From: Scolanthus callimorphus
Lineage: Eukaryota; Cnidaria; Anthozoa; Actiniaria; Edwardsiidae
Direction of reading: 5' to 3'
DNA: 64,000 nt
Assembly (NCBI GenBank): GCA_033964015.1
Contig: CM066920.1
Coordinates: 11,127,912 to 11,191,911, forward strand
In this document: positions 1 to 12,162 of the stretch, one piece after another
How the letters are laid out: each line of letters begins with the position of its first letter
Position numbering within the stretch: position 1 is the first letter of the stretch
The notes under the pieces: model-generated
What the model was told of the DNA's origin: nothing
What the model saw: only the letters and a program-made list of their open reading frames with translations
The model's database searches: none
Translations under genes and position numbers: made by a program

Positions 1-3000
1 GATAAGAGATTAGGTAAGTTGAATGTGTTTAAACGTGTTTCTGGGCTGCCTGTGTGCAAGCTGATTTTCAATAGCAGTACCCGCGGGATCGGCGGGATAG
101 TTTGTGTCCTTTTCTCGTCAATCAGTAAACTTCCTTCCTTAAGGGCGTGTCACGCAGGCCCTTCCAAACCAATACGGAACCTTCTTGTACTACTATAGCC
201 TTCATGCAGGAGATAGCGGTTTGCTGGCGACAAGGGTTTTTCCGCGCGAATTGCGCCCTCGGAAATCCGGTCTCGATGTTTCGGGCCGAGCTTGCAGGGC
301 TAGTACCTTTTCAGGAAAGAACGACTGCGCTTAAAGACATTACAGATATTGCATATAACGCCACTAAATTACGCCTGAGCTATGGCCACAAGTTGCGTAG
401 ATTCCTCTAGGCCCACACGAAAATCTGTGACATGCCCCATCGTGTTAGATGAAAAGGAACTCAAATTAAGTAGATTATTTTGCCTACACTCCGGCTACAG
501 CACTGACTGCTATGCCTTAAACCAGGATTTCTTTCATTTTACTCTCGCGCGCTCTATTCAACATGGACCAGCGGAGCGGGGAACGCATAGGTAACCAAGT
601 GTCCCGAATGCTATTTTTAATAGGCTCACAGATCACTGTTATTCCGTTATCTCGAATTTCGGAAATCAAAAAGCACTAATTGGAAACTAGTCCAAGATAT
701 ATTTGCTTGACCGAAGCACGCTGTGGTTTACATCAAAATAGTTTCTTAATGATATTCATTCCTTCGGGTACTAAAGAACGAGAAACTTGCGCGAGAAACA
801 TAATACAGCAATGTGACTCTTCAGGCTCCCTGTGGCGGGAGAGGCGCGCTCCAGCGGGGTGCCCAGACCTCCTCGATGTTCTCCAGCTAATGGCGCCGCT
901 ATGATCTCCCGCCATGTTGAATGTCTACATTTCTAACAGACACCCCGCAGGTCTTGCTTTTTGCATTGTTCTGATTAGATAAAAATAAATCTAGACGTAG
1001 TTTCCTCCGTATTGAAAACCTGGCCAGCTTGACGACGGGTTGGAACGAAAGGTGGCCGGGAAGCTATTTGGATATCTGTTCGAATTCTAATCCCCTCTAT
1101 CCCCGTTATTTTCAGAAATCAGGGGAAAAAACGCTCTTTTAATCTGCGCGTCTCACGTTTTGGAGAAGCTGTGATATCTTTTGCGCGCCGAGTCGAGCAG
1201 AGACGAAACTTGATGCCCGAAAATTCGCCTGCTGCGTACTGAGATAAATTCCAGCCACGCGAAACACAGGGAATGTATGCAGAAACCCGTCGGCCATGGG
1301 AAAGCTGAATTTTTCCCTGTGAAACTGATGCGCGCGTAACTTTCTCGCTATTTTCCATCCATCACTGTTAATGATCTTGGTCATTTGTCTGACCCTTCTA
1401 TTATTTATTGTTCCCTTGACAGGCAAGTCCGCGAAAAAGGCCATAAGACGCGCTATCAGAGAGTTTCACAAGCACACTTGTGTTCATTTTGTCTCACGGA
1501 CTGCCGAGCGGGATTATGTGCATTTCAGCTATGACTACGGGTAAGGCGAGTCAGATTACGGGTTAGACGAGTCAGATTACGGGTTAGACGAATTAGATTA
1601 TGGGTTAGACGAGTGTTATTACGGGTTTAGACGAGTCAGATTACGGGTTAAACGAGTCAGATTACGGGTAAGGCGAGTCGGATTACGGGTAAGGCCAGTC
1701 GGATTACGGGCTACACGAGTTTAAAATGTTGATCCTCTGTTGTTATTTCGCGTGCGCACTGCATGACCATACAGCCACAAACCGCGGGAGACGAGCGCAA
1801 ACTCGTGGCTCTGTATTGCTATGGAATGCTCCGCAATTAAACCTCTGCAACTACTACTGCGCAGGACATTTGTTTTGTACCGACTCTCGCCAAGTGCAGT
1901 AGTTTAGTAACAGCATGAACTATGACGTAATCTATTTAAACCAGTGGTTTTAGAGATCACGTGACCTCTGTGGGAAATGCGCGCCTTTGTAAAAAAAAAG
2001 AGAGTAAACATTTTTTTTGTATTGATTCAATCTTATGTGAACAAACCACAAAATGGGCGCGTGCCACTTCGCAAAAGAGAGATCAACATGGCAAAAGCTG
2101 TTGCGCTTATTTTCGTTTCTTTCTAGAGTGGGTTAAATCTTCACCAAACGGAAAAATTTGAGCTAAGTGTTAAAGTCGTCGATCGATAGGCTCTAAATGG
2201 CTCTATGTGCCGACACTTTGACCACTGGATGCTGAAGAAAATCAGCGCCAAGTAGAATGTGTGTCACTGATCGCCTTTCTTTCCTTTGTAGATGCTATTC
2301 TCCTATTGGTCGCCAGGGGGGAGAACAGAAATTGTCAGTAGGGGAGGGATGTGAATACCACGGTACGGTCATGCACGAATTGATGCACGCGTTGGGATTC
2401 TTTCACGAGCACTCTCGCTACGATAGAGACAAGTTTGTCAAGATTCTATGGTGGAACATTGAGAAGGGTGAGTAGAGAGAGCATAGTAAGGGGGAGGGGT
2501 GGGTAACATTGAGAAGGGTGAGTAGAGAGAGCACAGTAAGGGTGTAGGGGTGGGTAGCGAGATCATACTATTAGGGGGAGGGGTGTATACGGGAAACGTG
2601 TGGAGATCATACTCTAGGGGAGGGGGCGAGTAACATTGAGAAGGGTGAGTAGAGAGAGCACAGTAAGGGTGTAGGGGTGGGTAGCGAGATCATACTATTA
2701 GGGGAGGGGTGTATACGGGAAACATGTGGAGATCATACTCTGGGGAGGGGGCGAGTAACATTGAGAGGGGTGAGTAGAGAGAGCACAGTAAGGGTGTAAG
2801 GGTGGGTAGCGAGATTATACTATTAGGGGAGGGGTGTATACGGGAAACATGTGGAGATCATACTCTGGGGGAGGGGCGAGTAACATTGAGAAGGGTGAGT
2901 AGAGAGATCATAGCAAGAGGGAGGGGTCGGTAGCGAGATCAGACTATTAGGGGGAGGGGTGTATACGGGAAACATGTGGAGATGATACTCTAGGGGAGGG

Positions 3001-4586
3001 GGCGAGTAACATTGAGAAGGGTGAGTAGAGAGAGCACAGTAAGGGTGTAAGGGTGGGTAGCGAGATCAGACTATTAGGGGGAGGGGTGTATACGGGAAAC
3101 ATGTGGAGATCATACTCTAGGGGAGGGGGCGAGTAACATTGAGAGGGGTGAGTAGAGAGAGCACAGTAAGGGTGTAAGGGTGGGTAGCGAGATTATACTA
3201 TTAGGGGGAGGGGTGTATACGGGAAACATGTGGAGATCATACTCTGGGCGAAGGGGTGAGTAAAGAGTTCATACAAAGGGAGGGGTGGGTACAGAGATCA
3301 CACTAAACGAGGAGTGGGTACAAAGATCATAGTAAGGGAAGGAGTGGGTAGCGAGATCATACTAAGGGGGAGGGGGTGTGTACGGAAAATGTGGAGATCA
3401 CAGTCTGGGGGAGGGGAGCTCATACAAAGGGAGGGATGGGTACAGAGAACATACTAAGGGGGGGGGTGCAGAAAACGAACTAAGGTGGGGACGAAAACCG
3501 GACAAACATGGCGACACAAACCATAGATAGATACTATATTGATTGACTGGCGGAACAAAAAATATTCCCAGAGACAAATCGATCTTTTGAGATGTAAGCG
3601 GCAGTTACCGGTAACAGGCGCGCACGAGTTTCCCTATACACCCCCGCCCATGACTGAGGGGGATTCTATTTCTTCCTTCTCAGGTTTCCTCAAGAATTTT
3701 AACGTGTACAGCCACGGGGTGCTTGACACGCTCAACACTCCATACGATTACAACAGTCTTATGCACTACGACAAACTCGCATTCAGCAAGAACAGGCAGA
3801 GCACCATCGAGGCCCTTGACCGGCCGGACAGGGATCTCGGACAAAAGGACAAGTTTAGCGACCCTGATGTGGAACAACTGCTGAAGGTTTATCCTTGTAG
3901 GACTGGGCATAAGGGACCATCAAATGCACAGCCAAAGAAGCGAGTTAGAAAACATAGAGGTGAGGGCAGAGTTCCGCAGTGGATTGTCTCTTGACGGTCT
4001 TCCTTTCATGCGCGAGGCACGTTTCTGTTTGGCTGATTTCATGTGTCTGAATTCCCGCCTTTTTATGGCGCGCGCGCTTGCGACACAGGAACCCCACAAC
4101 AAATATTTTGCTGTGCTACGAATTTTAAAATTACGAAGTCTACGTTCCATTTCTTTAATTCTGTAACATATTTTGAGGAGTTGAAAAATTCAGTCAGTAT
4201 TGAAGTAGTGTCAAGTGTGTGCTTGGTTGAAGGTTCGTTGTAGCATGCTAGCGCCCATATGTTAGCGTCATTTGAATACGTCAGGTTTGGAACAAATTGC
4301 AGTGCTATCCGACCTTTCTTGTAATACAGACAATCACTTGACTACAATGATAGCATTCGACTAACTACTGCTGCTGCATGCCTTGTTTTGCGGAGCGTTT
4401 AAAACCTCGATATCTTCCAAATCAATGCAAACTGTTTCTTTTTTGTCGCAGAGCACAAGCATAAATGCCGAGATCTGTACCCAGGTCCGTGTAAACTATT
4501 TGCCTCTCACGTGGGCTATTGTCAAGACTGGAAGGCATTCATGTCCAAGTACTGTCCAGTCGCATGTGACCTGTGCTCGGATAAAG
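1..4586 (+). CDS. Astacin-family (M12A) zinc metalloprotease with C-terminal ShK-type domain; 5' end outside window
   Basis: Secreted zinc endopeptidase of the astacin family. I see exons at 1423-1540, 2292-2467, 3684-3959 and 4452-4586, all with GT-AG borders and matching phases (phase 2 after 1540, phase 1 after 2467, 3959 and 4586). Bases 1-13 followed by GTAAGT are probably the tail of the preceding exon. Exon 1423-1540 carries the family pattern leading to the first catalytic-domain cysteine (HKHTCVHF). Exon 2292-2467 carries the zinc-binding motif HELMHALGFFHE (2374-2409). Exon 3684-3959 has the Met-turn SLMHYD (near 3752-3769) and the end of the catalytic domain, then a short basic linker. 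Exon 4452-4586 encodes a six-cysteine ShKT domain (CRDLYPGPC at its start, CPVACDLC at its end). Signal peptide, propeptide and the mature N-terminus are missing because the gene runs off the left edge. Cnidarian relatives act in venom, digestion or development; the sequence does not say which. The family call is firm; the true C-terminus is uncertain. Confidence 0.88.
14..1422 (+). other. Probable intron of the astacin gene
   Basis: It begins with GTAAGT at 14 and ends with a good acceptor (TTCCCTTGACAG) at 1422. Short ORFs on both strands show no recognisable domain. A GC-rich patch near 823-915 contains GGCTCCCTGTGGCGGG, a motif that recurs elsewhere in the window. Nothing else is seen. 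Confidence 0.45.
1533..1722 (+). repeat. 21-bp minisatellite made from the astacin exon end and its splice donor
   Basis: About nine copies of a 21-bp unit of the type GATTACGGGTAAGGCGAGTC lie head to tail. The first copy is the real exon end (GACTACGG, exon ending 1540) plus the real 5' splice site (GTAAGG at 1541). Two later copies, near 1665 and 1686, keep GGGTAAGG intact. Most others have decayed to GGGTTAG. The array is therefore a local expansion across the exon/intron border. Confidence 0.9.
2456..3260 (+). repeat. ~125-bp minisatellite carrying copies of the exon end and splice donor; degenerate to ~3480
   Basis: A G-rich tandem array begins in the last 12 bases of the exon ending at 2467. 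The string AACATTGAG(A/G)(A/G)GGGTGAGTAG recurs near 2504, 2633, 2757, 2881, 3007 and 3132, about 125 bp apart. Each copy reproduces the exon end and the GTGAGT donor. Between them are other recurring strings (GTATACGGGAAAC, GGGTAGCGAGATCATACTATTAGG). From about 3260 to 3480 the repeat continues in degenerate form. In the reading frame every copied donor is followed at once by TAG. Confidence 0.92.
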
Positions 4587-4797
4587 GTTGGTGGTGTATC
4601 TGAACTTTGTATGAACCCTTATTTACAACCGTCCATGTCATCAACAACACAATCAAAATTTGAACCTTATAGTTTTTTACTACAAAATCCGAAGCTTTGA
4701 AATTTTTCAAACCCAATCACATTGCGCGATTAATGAGAGTTGTCCTAGTGCTGGAACAGGAACAAGTAATACCCAAAGAGTCTTGTACTTGATACTA

Positions 4798-5376
4798 AGG
4801 GCCTGTTCAAATGAGGCGAGGTATATCGGAGGGCTGGGATACCCCGAGTTGTATCGCGCCGAGACAAGTTTCTATACAATCTCTCTGTTGTATTCAAACC
4901 AGTCACATACGACAGAGACAACTCGGGGCCCCCAGACATCTCGGTCTCGAAGGTAGGGATAGCCCTAGGGGTAAAGTTGTCTGGGTCACCATCAGCATCA
5001 GCTCCATTAGTCCAGTCCCTGAACTCTCCTTCGCGGCTCCGTTGTTTCCTGTGGTAGGCAACACGGAGCCGCGAAGGAGAGTTCAGGGACTGGACTACAG
5101 CTCCATGTGCAACCTCGATCCCAGGGCCCTTCCCTTCGCTTGTGGGATCCAAGCGAAGGGAAAGGCCCTGGGATCGAGGTTGCTCCATGTGAACGGTCTA
5201 CCCCGAGATAACTCGGGGGAAAGGGACAACTTTCTTGATTGTGTGCGTGCGTGGCTCATCGTGCGCGGTACCATAGCTCGGTGCAACTTTTTCCCCTGGT
5301 GAAACAGAGCCAGTTTCGTCCCTACCCCCTAAGATATCCCTATCCCCGAGATCTAGACTCATGTGAACAGGCCCTT
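4798..5376. mobile_element. Foldback (MITE-like) element, TIR AGGGCCTGTTCAnATGAG
   Basis: Inverted ends are AGGGCCTGTTCAAATGAG at 4799 and its complement CTCATGTGAACAGGCCCT near 5357-5374. Inside are two further hairpins: arms around GAACTCTCCTTCGCGGCTCCG (5021-5086) and CCTCGATCCCAGGGCC (5113-5180). No transposase coding is visible. A related end is present at 7151. Confidence 0.7.
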
Positions 5377-6743
5377 TGAGCCAATCAGATTGTCCTGTTG
5401 GGCTTAGTGCAGTCGACTGGCTTCCCTCGTGACGGATTGCTTGACGGCTAAGTGTTAACATTAAACACAAAAAATCATTTGTCCGTCCGTTCGTCCACCC
5501 GTCCGTCTGTCTGTTTGTTTCTCTGTCTTATTTACAAGTGTGATGCGTGCCAGAGAGTGGTCATGCTCATATCAAAATTAAGCCGTCGTTTTTGCAAAAT
5601 GCCTGGGGCGAGCCGCGCGGGCTCCCTGTGGATGCTCAAAATAGATCAGGCCTGGCAGCTAAGCTAGATCCAAAACATGGAGGATGCTTTGAAATATCGA
5701 GTCGCTAAAATGCCTGGAAGTTCTCGCTCAAAATTCAGTGTTTTTCTGGCAAATGTCGCCGAAATTCTTATCAGAAGGGGATCTACCATCACTTCCAAAT
5801 AAGGTAAATACTTCCAAATTTGGTTTTGGCCTCGAGTGTTTCAAAACGACGGTTTTGATCAGAGGGTATTTTTGATATGTCGAAGATTCAGAGGCTGACT
5901 GGTGCTCCGCCTTCACATAGTCAATATTCCCCTAGCATTAAGAATGTGCGCTTCGTTTTTTTTTTATTCTTTGTTTAATTTCCGTCAAACAAATACGCCC
6001 AAAGAACTCGATGCAACTTTCCATGCGTCAAAAATATATGTGCTTGCATAAGTTCTTATATTTCACTTACTTTTATTTACAGAAAAACGCCTGGAATTAT
6101 GGAGTGCAAGAGTCAAACCCAGTCATCAACTGTAACGTGTATCTAACGTGACAGGTCTTGTCAAATGATTAATTCCGCATGCGGCGATCTCGTTCCGGAA
6201 CTAATCCTGCTGCCAATGAGAAGGCGCTAAATTTCATCATCCATTGATAGGAGGCCCTGACACTCCACCTTTGGGTGAATGCTGTTTTTGAATGATAGAG
6301 CTATATTTTCTAGCAAGTGTCTCCAGGGTGAAGTTTCAGCAAGAAACAGAGCAAGAATAGAATCACTGACGCAAAACGACTACTACTAAAATAACCAAAA
6401 TAAGACTACAAACACGGAAACTTCACCCTGGGACTAGGGTATGTTAACACAAACTAAGCAATACATTATGGGTTCAGGGTGATACGGCTCCTAAGTCTCT
6501 GAGGAAACGCGTATCCTGCAGCCCTTGTCTCCAGGGACATTTTTGCTCGCCTCAATCAATCCTTCTCTACTGACGCAATCCGCGTATTTCTTCTTAACTT
6601 GACGCATTCAAATGGGTAATAGTTGTATAGTTATTTATACGTTCAGCTTGGTTAGATTGCAGGCGATCATTCTTAACACTTCATATTTATTACTTCAGCC
6701 GATCGATAATTTCCATTTCAGAAATTTAACACGTTGCTCAATT
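5377..6743. other. Non-coding stretch with dispersed repeat fragments
   Basis: Apart from the candidate exon at 6083-6135 I see no gene. A fragment at 5611-5815 contains GCGGGCTCCCTGTGG and a CTTCCAAATAAGGTAAATACTTCC block shared with 8805-8850 and 12325-12360. A separate inverted repeat (TCTCCAGGGTGAAGTTTC / GAAACTTCACCCTGGGA) spans about 6318-6436. Confidence 0.5.
6083..6135 (+). CDS. Possible terminal exon of the astacin gene
   Basis: An acceptor (TTTTATTTACAG, ending at 6082) is followed by a phase-1-compatible stretch of 17 codons and a TAA at 6133-6135. It would fit the phase-1 donor at 4586. That donor (GTTGGT) is weak, and a foldback element at 4798-5376 sits in between, so this is only a candidate. 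The gene could instead end soon after the ShKT domain. Confidence 0.25.
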
Positions 6744-7109
6744 CAGAGTGTCCAACCATCCCGATTTCGTCGGGATTATCCCGATTTTGCTTGTAAATCC
6801 CGAATCCCGACGCAACCTCGATCGAGATACGAAAATCCCGAATTTTGATCGCTTAAATCCCGATTTTTGAGATTTTGATGGCTTTTTCCACCGAGTACCA
6901 AGGCCATAAATATCTCCCCCTCAGTTTCTGATTGATTCTTGTGAACAGAACATCATGAAATCATTTAAATAAATTATTTATTTCTAGGTTTCACAAGTTG
7001 GTCACCCGCGCAAAAGTGTCGCGGACAGCAAATCAATTTCCCCCTCCTTTATTTTCGCGCGTCTGGCGAAAAAATCCCAATTTCTCAAGTATCTAGGTTG
7101 GACACTCTG
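6744..7109. mobile_element. MITE with 14-bp TIR CAGAGTGTCCAACC and TSD TCAATT
   Basis: Left end CAGAGTGTCCAACC (6744-6757) and right end GGTTGGACACTCTG (7096-7109) are perfect inverted repeats. TCAATT flanks both sides directly (6738-6743 and 7110-7115), a 6-bp target-site duplication. The left interior holds several CCCGATTT units. It has no coding capacity. Confidence 0.75.
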
Positions 7110-7150
7110 TCAATTAGTACTGAGCTGTATATGGTGTTTTCGATAAAGTT

Positions 7151-7363
7151 AGGGCCTGTTCACATGGGAGAAGGGTGCCCCTAGGGGATAGGGGCTATAT
7201 CACTTGGATGGATAAGGCGACGATTACTCGAGTTTCATGATCAAAGGGTCAATGTCATGGCGCCCGACGCTGCATTTTGTGCTTTCACATAGGCTTATAT
7301 ACACAAAAGTTAACCTACTAGATAGGTGCCCTAGGGGCACCCTACCTCGCATGTGAAACAAAA
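7151..7363. mobile_element. Related foldback element with GGGCCTGTTCACATG end
   Basis: The left end AGGGCCTGTTCACATGGGAG matches the end of the 4798-5376 element. The interior contains inverted GGGTGCCCCTAGGGG blocks, and a weaker right end GCATGTGAAAC lies near 7350. The right border is approximate. Confidence 0.45.
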
Positions 7364-9725
7364 CGGGATAACTAAGGAGCAGGGAAGCCAACACTTCTAT
7401 CTAGGGGCACCCTCAAGCTAGCGGCACACGGAATTGTGATCCCGTCTTATTCAGATATGGACCCTCAGCTTCAGCCAGGTTAAATTGTCCTGGATAATCG
7501 AACTACTCTTGTACTTCTCTGAACCTAGATTTATACGATTGCGGTATTTCGAGCAAAAGTGAATTTCAAAACGCTACACAAATTATAATGCCCACAACAC
7601 CGCTCGGTCAAAGCTTTCTACCTTTCTACCTCTTTCTGTCGTGGCTAACTTTGTCGAAAAGACCATATCTTCCATCACACTTTGCACGCTTACCCGATAA
7701 GCCGCATTCAATACTGATTCAAAACGTTCTTGAATAACAGTCTTGAGATATTCTTATAGAAAATGGTGTCAGGGGAAAAACAGCACTATTTAGGGTATAT
7801 GTATATGTGTATATAGTTTTGTATTTCTGTTATTTTGCAAATAAAATACTGAAACATTCATGTCATGGTCATTGGTCAACGCTCTATTCTCACATCCTTG
7901 GGCCCGCTGTGGCATACATCCAGTGTCCAGGGGCTAGCAGGGCTAGCGCCGTGAGTGGCAAGTTTCCCGAAAACAAAGGTTATCAAGGCCATCAGGGAAT
8001 AGCCTCTTCCGTTTCGATAGTTATCAGAGGCCCTGGGAGAAGAACCGGAAGCCCTAATATCTAGGCCTGTTCCCGATGTGTCTAGTCTATGCGAGGAACT
8101 CTTCTAATTGGTCGAATGTTTCCCGCCTAGATTCCCGCCATTTTATGCGAGCGCTTTAGATACAGGATCGAAGCTCGCAAACGTAAATATTTAGTTAAGC
8201 TACGACGGCTGACATTATCAAATCCCTAATCTGCATCTGAGTGGAAATCTGCCCCGCCTGATGTCTCGCGAGGTAACGACCCGAGGAGCTCCTTGGGTTC
8301 GAGAATGCAATTTAAAGCGTCTCGGCGCAGAGGATCCAGACTCGACAACTACGAGGCGTTGATCCCCCACCTTTGTTACCATAGATAACAGAGCCAAAAT
8401 TTCTGACGACCTTTTTCATCTTCCTGCAGTACTCCGCGCTCGACTTTCCCCCTTTCCTCACGTCTAAGTAAATTTCAAGAAAGGTTGTCGGAGCAAACGC
8501 AGCCACACTACAGGGGAAATGCTGTAAGACTGTCAGAGAATAAGAAAAAGAATCGAGAAATAAGGTACTAAAAACGTGTGCTCTCAAAATTTTACATATC
8601 AAGATAATGTGTGTCGTTTTTGTCAATGCCAATTCGTGCGTGACTCGGGCTACCTGTGATTGAATTTCCGGGCTCCTGGGGCGAAAACAAAGATGGCGCG
8701 GGCCGACGGCGGCCTACAAGAACAGCGATTCTCTCCAAAACCTGCAAGTTTTGGCCAACTTTTTGACAATTTAGGGCAAGAAATAAGCTAGGAAAACTTC
8801 TGGACTTCCAAATAGGGTAAGTAGAAACTTCCATATAAGGAAATTTTAGAAAACGACACATTCCAACGGGAACTATCTTGATATGGTGCGCTTAGCTGTT
8901 TACCCATATTCCCTAGCGGTCTGGGTGCGTACGCTTGAGTGCTCTACCGACAACGTTTTTGAAATAGCTGTATGCGCTAAAGACACTCAGCATTAAAACG
9001 TTTCGATAAAGGGAATAACGCCTAAATGCAAACCCACAGAGACTCACGCATGCTGAGAAAAAATGTGATGATAAATGAGGAGGAATGTTTTGACGCCGGG
9101 CTTCCCCTATCGGTCAAGGAGATAGTACATGTCGGACGGTTTTGTGAATTTTATCTCTTGTCGCATCAGTGATACATGCGTTATCTCAGAGCGCGAACGA
9201 GTGTAGACTTACACAAATAATCCGTTGGACATTGTTTCTTCTGCTCTTTTATCAGTGCATGTGGCACGCGAAGGTAACGAGACGCACTTGGTCTTTGAGC
9301 TCGTGGACGGGGTTTTATTCAGCCCGCCGTGCTAGAATCCAAGCCTAGAGTCTGCGACACGAATAAGTTTGGATTCCATTTTACTCTCGAATAGCTCTGT
9401 AAGTATTGTTTTAAACGTGGCATTCATAACTTGTGTGGGCATCTTGTGTGGGCATATATTTAAGATAGACTTTGAGATGTAAGAAGAAAATGCAATGCTG
9501 TAGAAGATTGTCAATATTAATCACGCGATTTTGGATATCTTTCCGATTTTGGCGAATATAAAACAAGTTGACAATATTAATTTCCTCAATCAAGATTCTG
9601 AGAATAGTTCAGGACATTCTTATCGTTGTTGCTTGAGCGCACGCCAAGGCTCTCAGATAAGTTACTGATAATAATTTGAAGGCCTACAGTGCGACTCATC
9701 TTGCAGCGAAACCTGATTGTACAGT
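7364..9725. other. Non-coding stretch with fragments of a dispersed repeat
   Basis: I see no gene. Two blocks are shared with other parts of the window. One is 8130-8215 (ATTCCCGCC..TTTTATGCGAGCGC..), also at 4050-4125 and 12560-12600. The other is 8805-8860 (CTTCCAAATAGGGTAAGTAGAAACTTCC), also at 5800 and 12330. They look like pieces of one degenerate element family. Confidence 0.5.
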
Positions 9726-10543
9726 TAGGCTGCATTCATTATGTATACTACAGGGGGGCAGAGGATTTTTGGGGGGATCTCAAAATTTAGGAACTGGAAA
9801 AGGGGGATGTCAAGTTTTTTTCATAACATGAAGGGGGGATGCATATTTTTGTTGAGGTATTATATATATTTAAGACAAGATTGTGCAGTTTGATTGTAAA
9901 TGAAGGAAGGCTCAATTGTTGAACACCGAGTTTGAACCTCCTTCCTGAAGAAATATCACTTGCACTACTATTCTCGTGTATTCACCCTCTTTCAACTGAT
10001 ATGTTGAAAAAAAACTGCGCGCTTCTCGCGCATAAAGAATTATATTAAACTTAAAAGATCATAAAAGGCCTTCTTGTTTTACTACAATTCCTCGAGGTCC
10101 TCTTCAGTGGCTTTCGTCTGCCAGACAAAAACGCCTTTGGACTTTTGATTAATAGTCTTGTAGCTTCATTGTCAAAATTGCGGCGCGCTTCGCGCGCACA
10201 ACGGAAACATACCAAACAATCAAATACAAAATAAATGATACTCAGCCTATGTGTAGTAAGGCTCCAATCGAGGAGCGCACCAGATCACTTGGTAGAAAGT
10301 CACTACCGACACAAAAAAGTAAAGCCACCTAGAATTTTTATTTGCATTTTTACGCTTTGTATTTTTTTTTTATCATTGAGCCTTGTTCTTTATTTTTTGT
10401 AAAATTGATATAAATCTAAATTGAAAAAATTGTCGGGTGATGGGGGGCATGATTTTTCCTTTTGACCAAGAGGGGGGATTCGTAAAAAATATGTTGTGCC
10501 TTGGGGGGATCTGAAAATTTTGCATTGTCAAAAAAATTCCTCT

Positions 10544-10574
<31 letters not shown>

Positions 10575-10599
10575 AGTATACATGATGAATGCAGCCTTA
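9726..10599. mobile_element. Foldback element with ~30-bp TIRs and an internal 25+ bp poly(C) run
   Basis: Ends TAGGCTGCATTCATTATGTA (9726) and TACATGATGAATGCAGCCTTA (near 10579-10599) are inverted; the match runs on through ATACTACAGGGGGG. The next ~80 bp on each side are also loosely inverted (GGGGGGATCTCAAAATTT / AAAATTTTCAGATCCCCCC). The poly(C) run near 10546-10571 abuts the right TIR. The interior is AT-rich with GCGCGCTTCGCGCGC hairpins and no transposase. Confidence 0.75.
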
Positions 10600-11129
10600 A
10601 AGGGGCTCTCGCACGCTCGCTGGCCAATTCTCTCACAAGAAAATTGCTCAAATCGCAATCCAATTCCATCCTTTTGATAACAGGTCAAAACAACCTAGAA
10701 TTACATTTGTCTAACACTTGAAAGGTTTTTCTATTAATCTGGAGGATTATTTTCATTACTACGGGCAAATATACATGCGTTTTCACGGTTACAATTTTAC
10801 TTATTTTGTGTCCACGGTGGACCGAATATTAAGCGTGCAAGTGGCCCCTTTAAAGGGGATGATGCATATGCACGTTCACTAACGAGTTCGGCACGCACTC
10901 GACTCTTCGATAGTGTCGTCAATGTTCTCAGTTAAGTTTTCAGCTAAGGCCAAATTTTCAACTTCTCATCCATGAACTTCACAGCGATTGGCTTTCGCAT
11001 TGTTTATGAGTACACAAAACATCCTGTATTGCCGAATTTCTTCTCTATCTTCTTTGGTATATCGCTGCAGCAATCTATGTCACGCAACAAAGAATCCGGC
11101 ACCAGTCACGGTTTCATGTCGCTCTCTCG

Positions 11130-11638
11130 GAGGGGGGCCTAGGGGGGTTCTCAAAACCGCAAAACCGCACAAAAATTTCGAAAATACCGCATTTCCGCAC
11201 AGATTTTCGGGAATACCGCTCACTGCAAAAAAGTTATGCTTTTATATCTTAAATGGCGCCGTTTTCATACGCGAAGTCAGTCAAATGGTTTTTGCTAACG
11301 ACTCCGTGGTATCCAATGGCAATCAGACGTTCTATTGAAGCAAAACAAGAGCGGAAGATTGTCTTGAGCCCTACAACCATCCGCCAATGTGTAACTTGTG
11401 TTTTACTGCAATTCGAGAGTCTTGGGACGCTAAATACCGCTAACCGTAGGTCTCGCAAACACCGCAATACCGCATTTTTGTACACAAATTACCGTGTAAT
11501 CGCAGACTATTTCACAAATTTCCGCACACCGTAGACTTTGAAAATACCGCATAACCGTACCTTTTAAGCTTTTTAACCGCAAAACCGCACAAAAACACAT
11601 CCAATACCGCATCACCGCAAAAGGCCCTAGGCCCCCCT
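11130..11638. mobile_element. Inverted-repeat element filled with spaced ACCGCA motifs
   Basis: Inverted ends GAGGGGGGCCTAGG and CCTAGGCCCCCCT are flanked by direct CTCTCG copies (11124-11129, 11639-11644), a possible 6-bp target-site duplication. Both flanks of the interior are packed with CCGCA motifs in the same orientation, as in AATACCGCATTTCCGCAC and CAATACCGCATCACCGCAAA. They are separated by 4-20 bases. No coding function is seen. Confidence 0.65.
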
Positions 11639-12162
11639 CTCTCGAGCTGCTCTAATTTGGTACCTTGGTTCTTTAGTAAAAGCAATTATGTTTATCGATC
11701 TAATATCTAATTATATCATTAATATTTGGAGTAATATTGTTTAAAATGGTTGAAAGCTTTTGAGATTTTATGTTTTGTGGCAGCCATTTCATAGCGTGCA
11801 TTTTAACTGTGACCAACGCGCATTTTTTTGCGAACCTGTTGTACTCTCTGTTAGAAAATGATAGGCGTACCAATGCCACGATAGACATACACAATGCAAT
11901 GACATGGCACGCAACAGGCCAAGTTCAAGATTGTTTTTTCCAGTTGCATTTTCATCCATCGACCGTGACTGCGGTCCGAACCACGGTACATTTTCCCATA
12001 ATGCAACACGCGGCGCTATGTTTTACGTAATCGTGGATTACAAATCTTACTTTCAATATATCCTTGGGACTCTAGATCCCAGTGCGCAAACGACTTTTGG
12101 ATTTTGTCTTTGTAATGTCTGTCTTCTGTTGGTTAGTTAGACATTGTCGTCTTTCTAGAGAT

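Noticed and set aside
1533..1722. CRISPR-like or telomere-like repeat
   Set aside because: The 21-bp units are contiguous without spacers, and the TTACGGGTTAGACG pattern is explained by expansion from the exon border.
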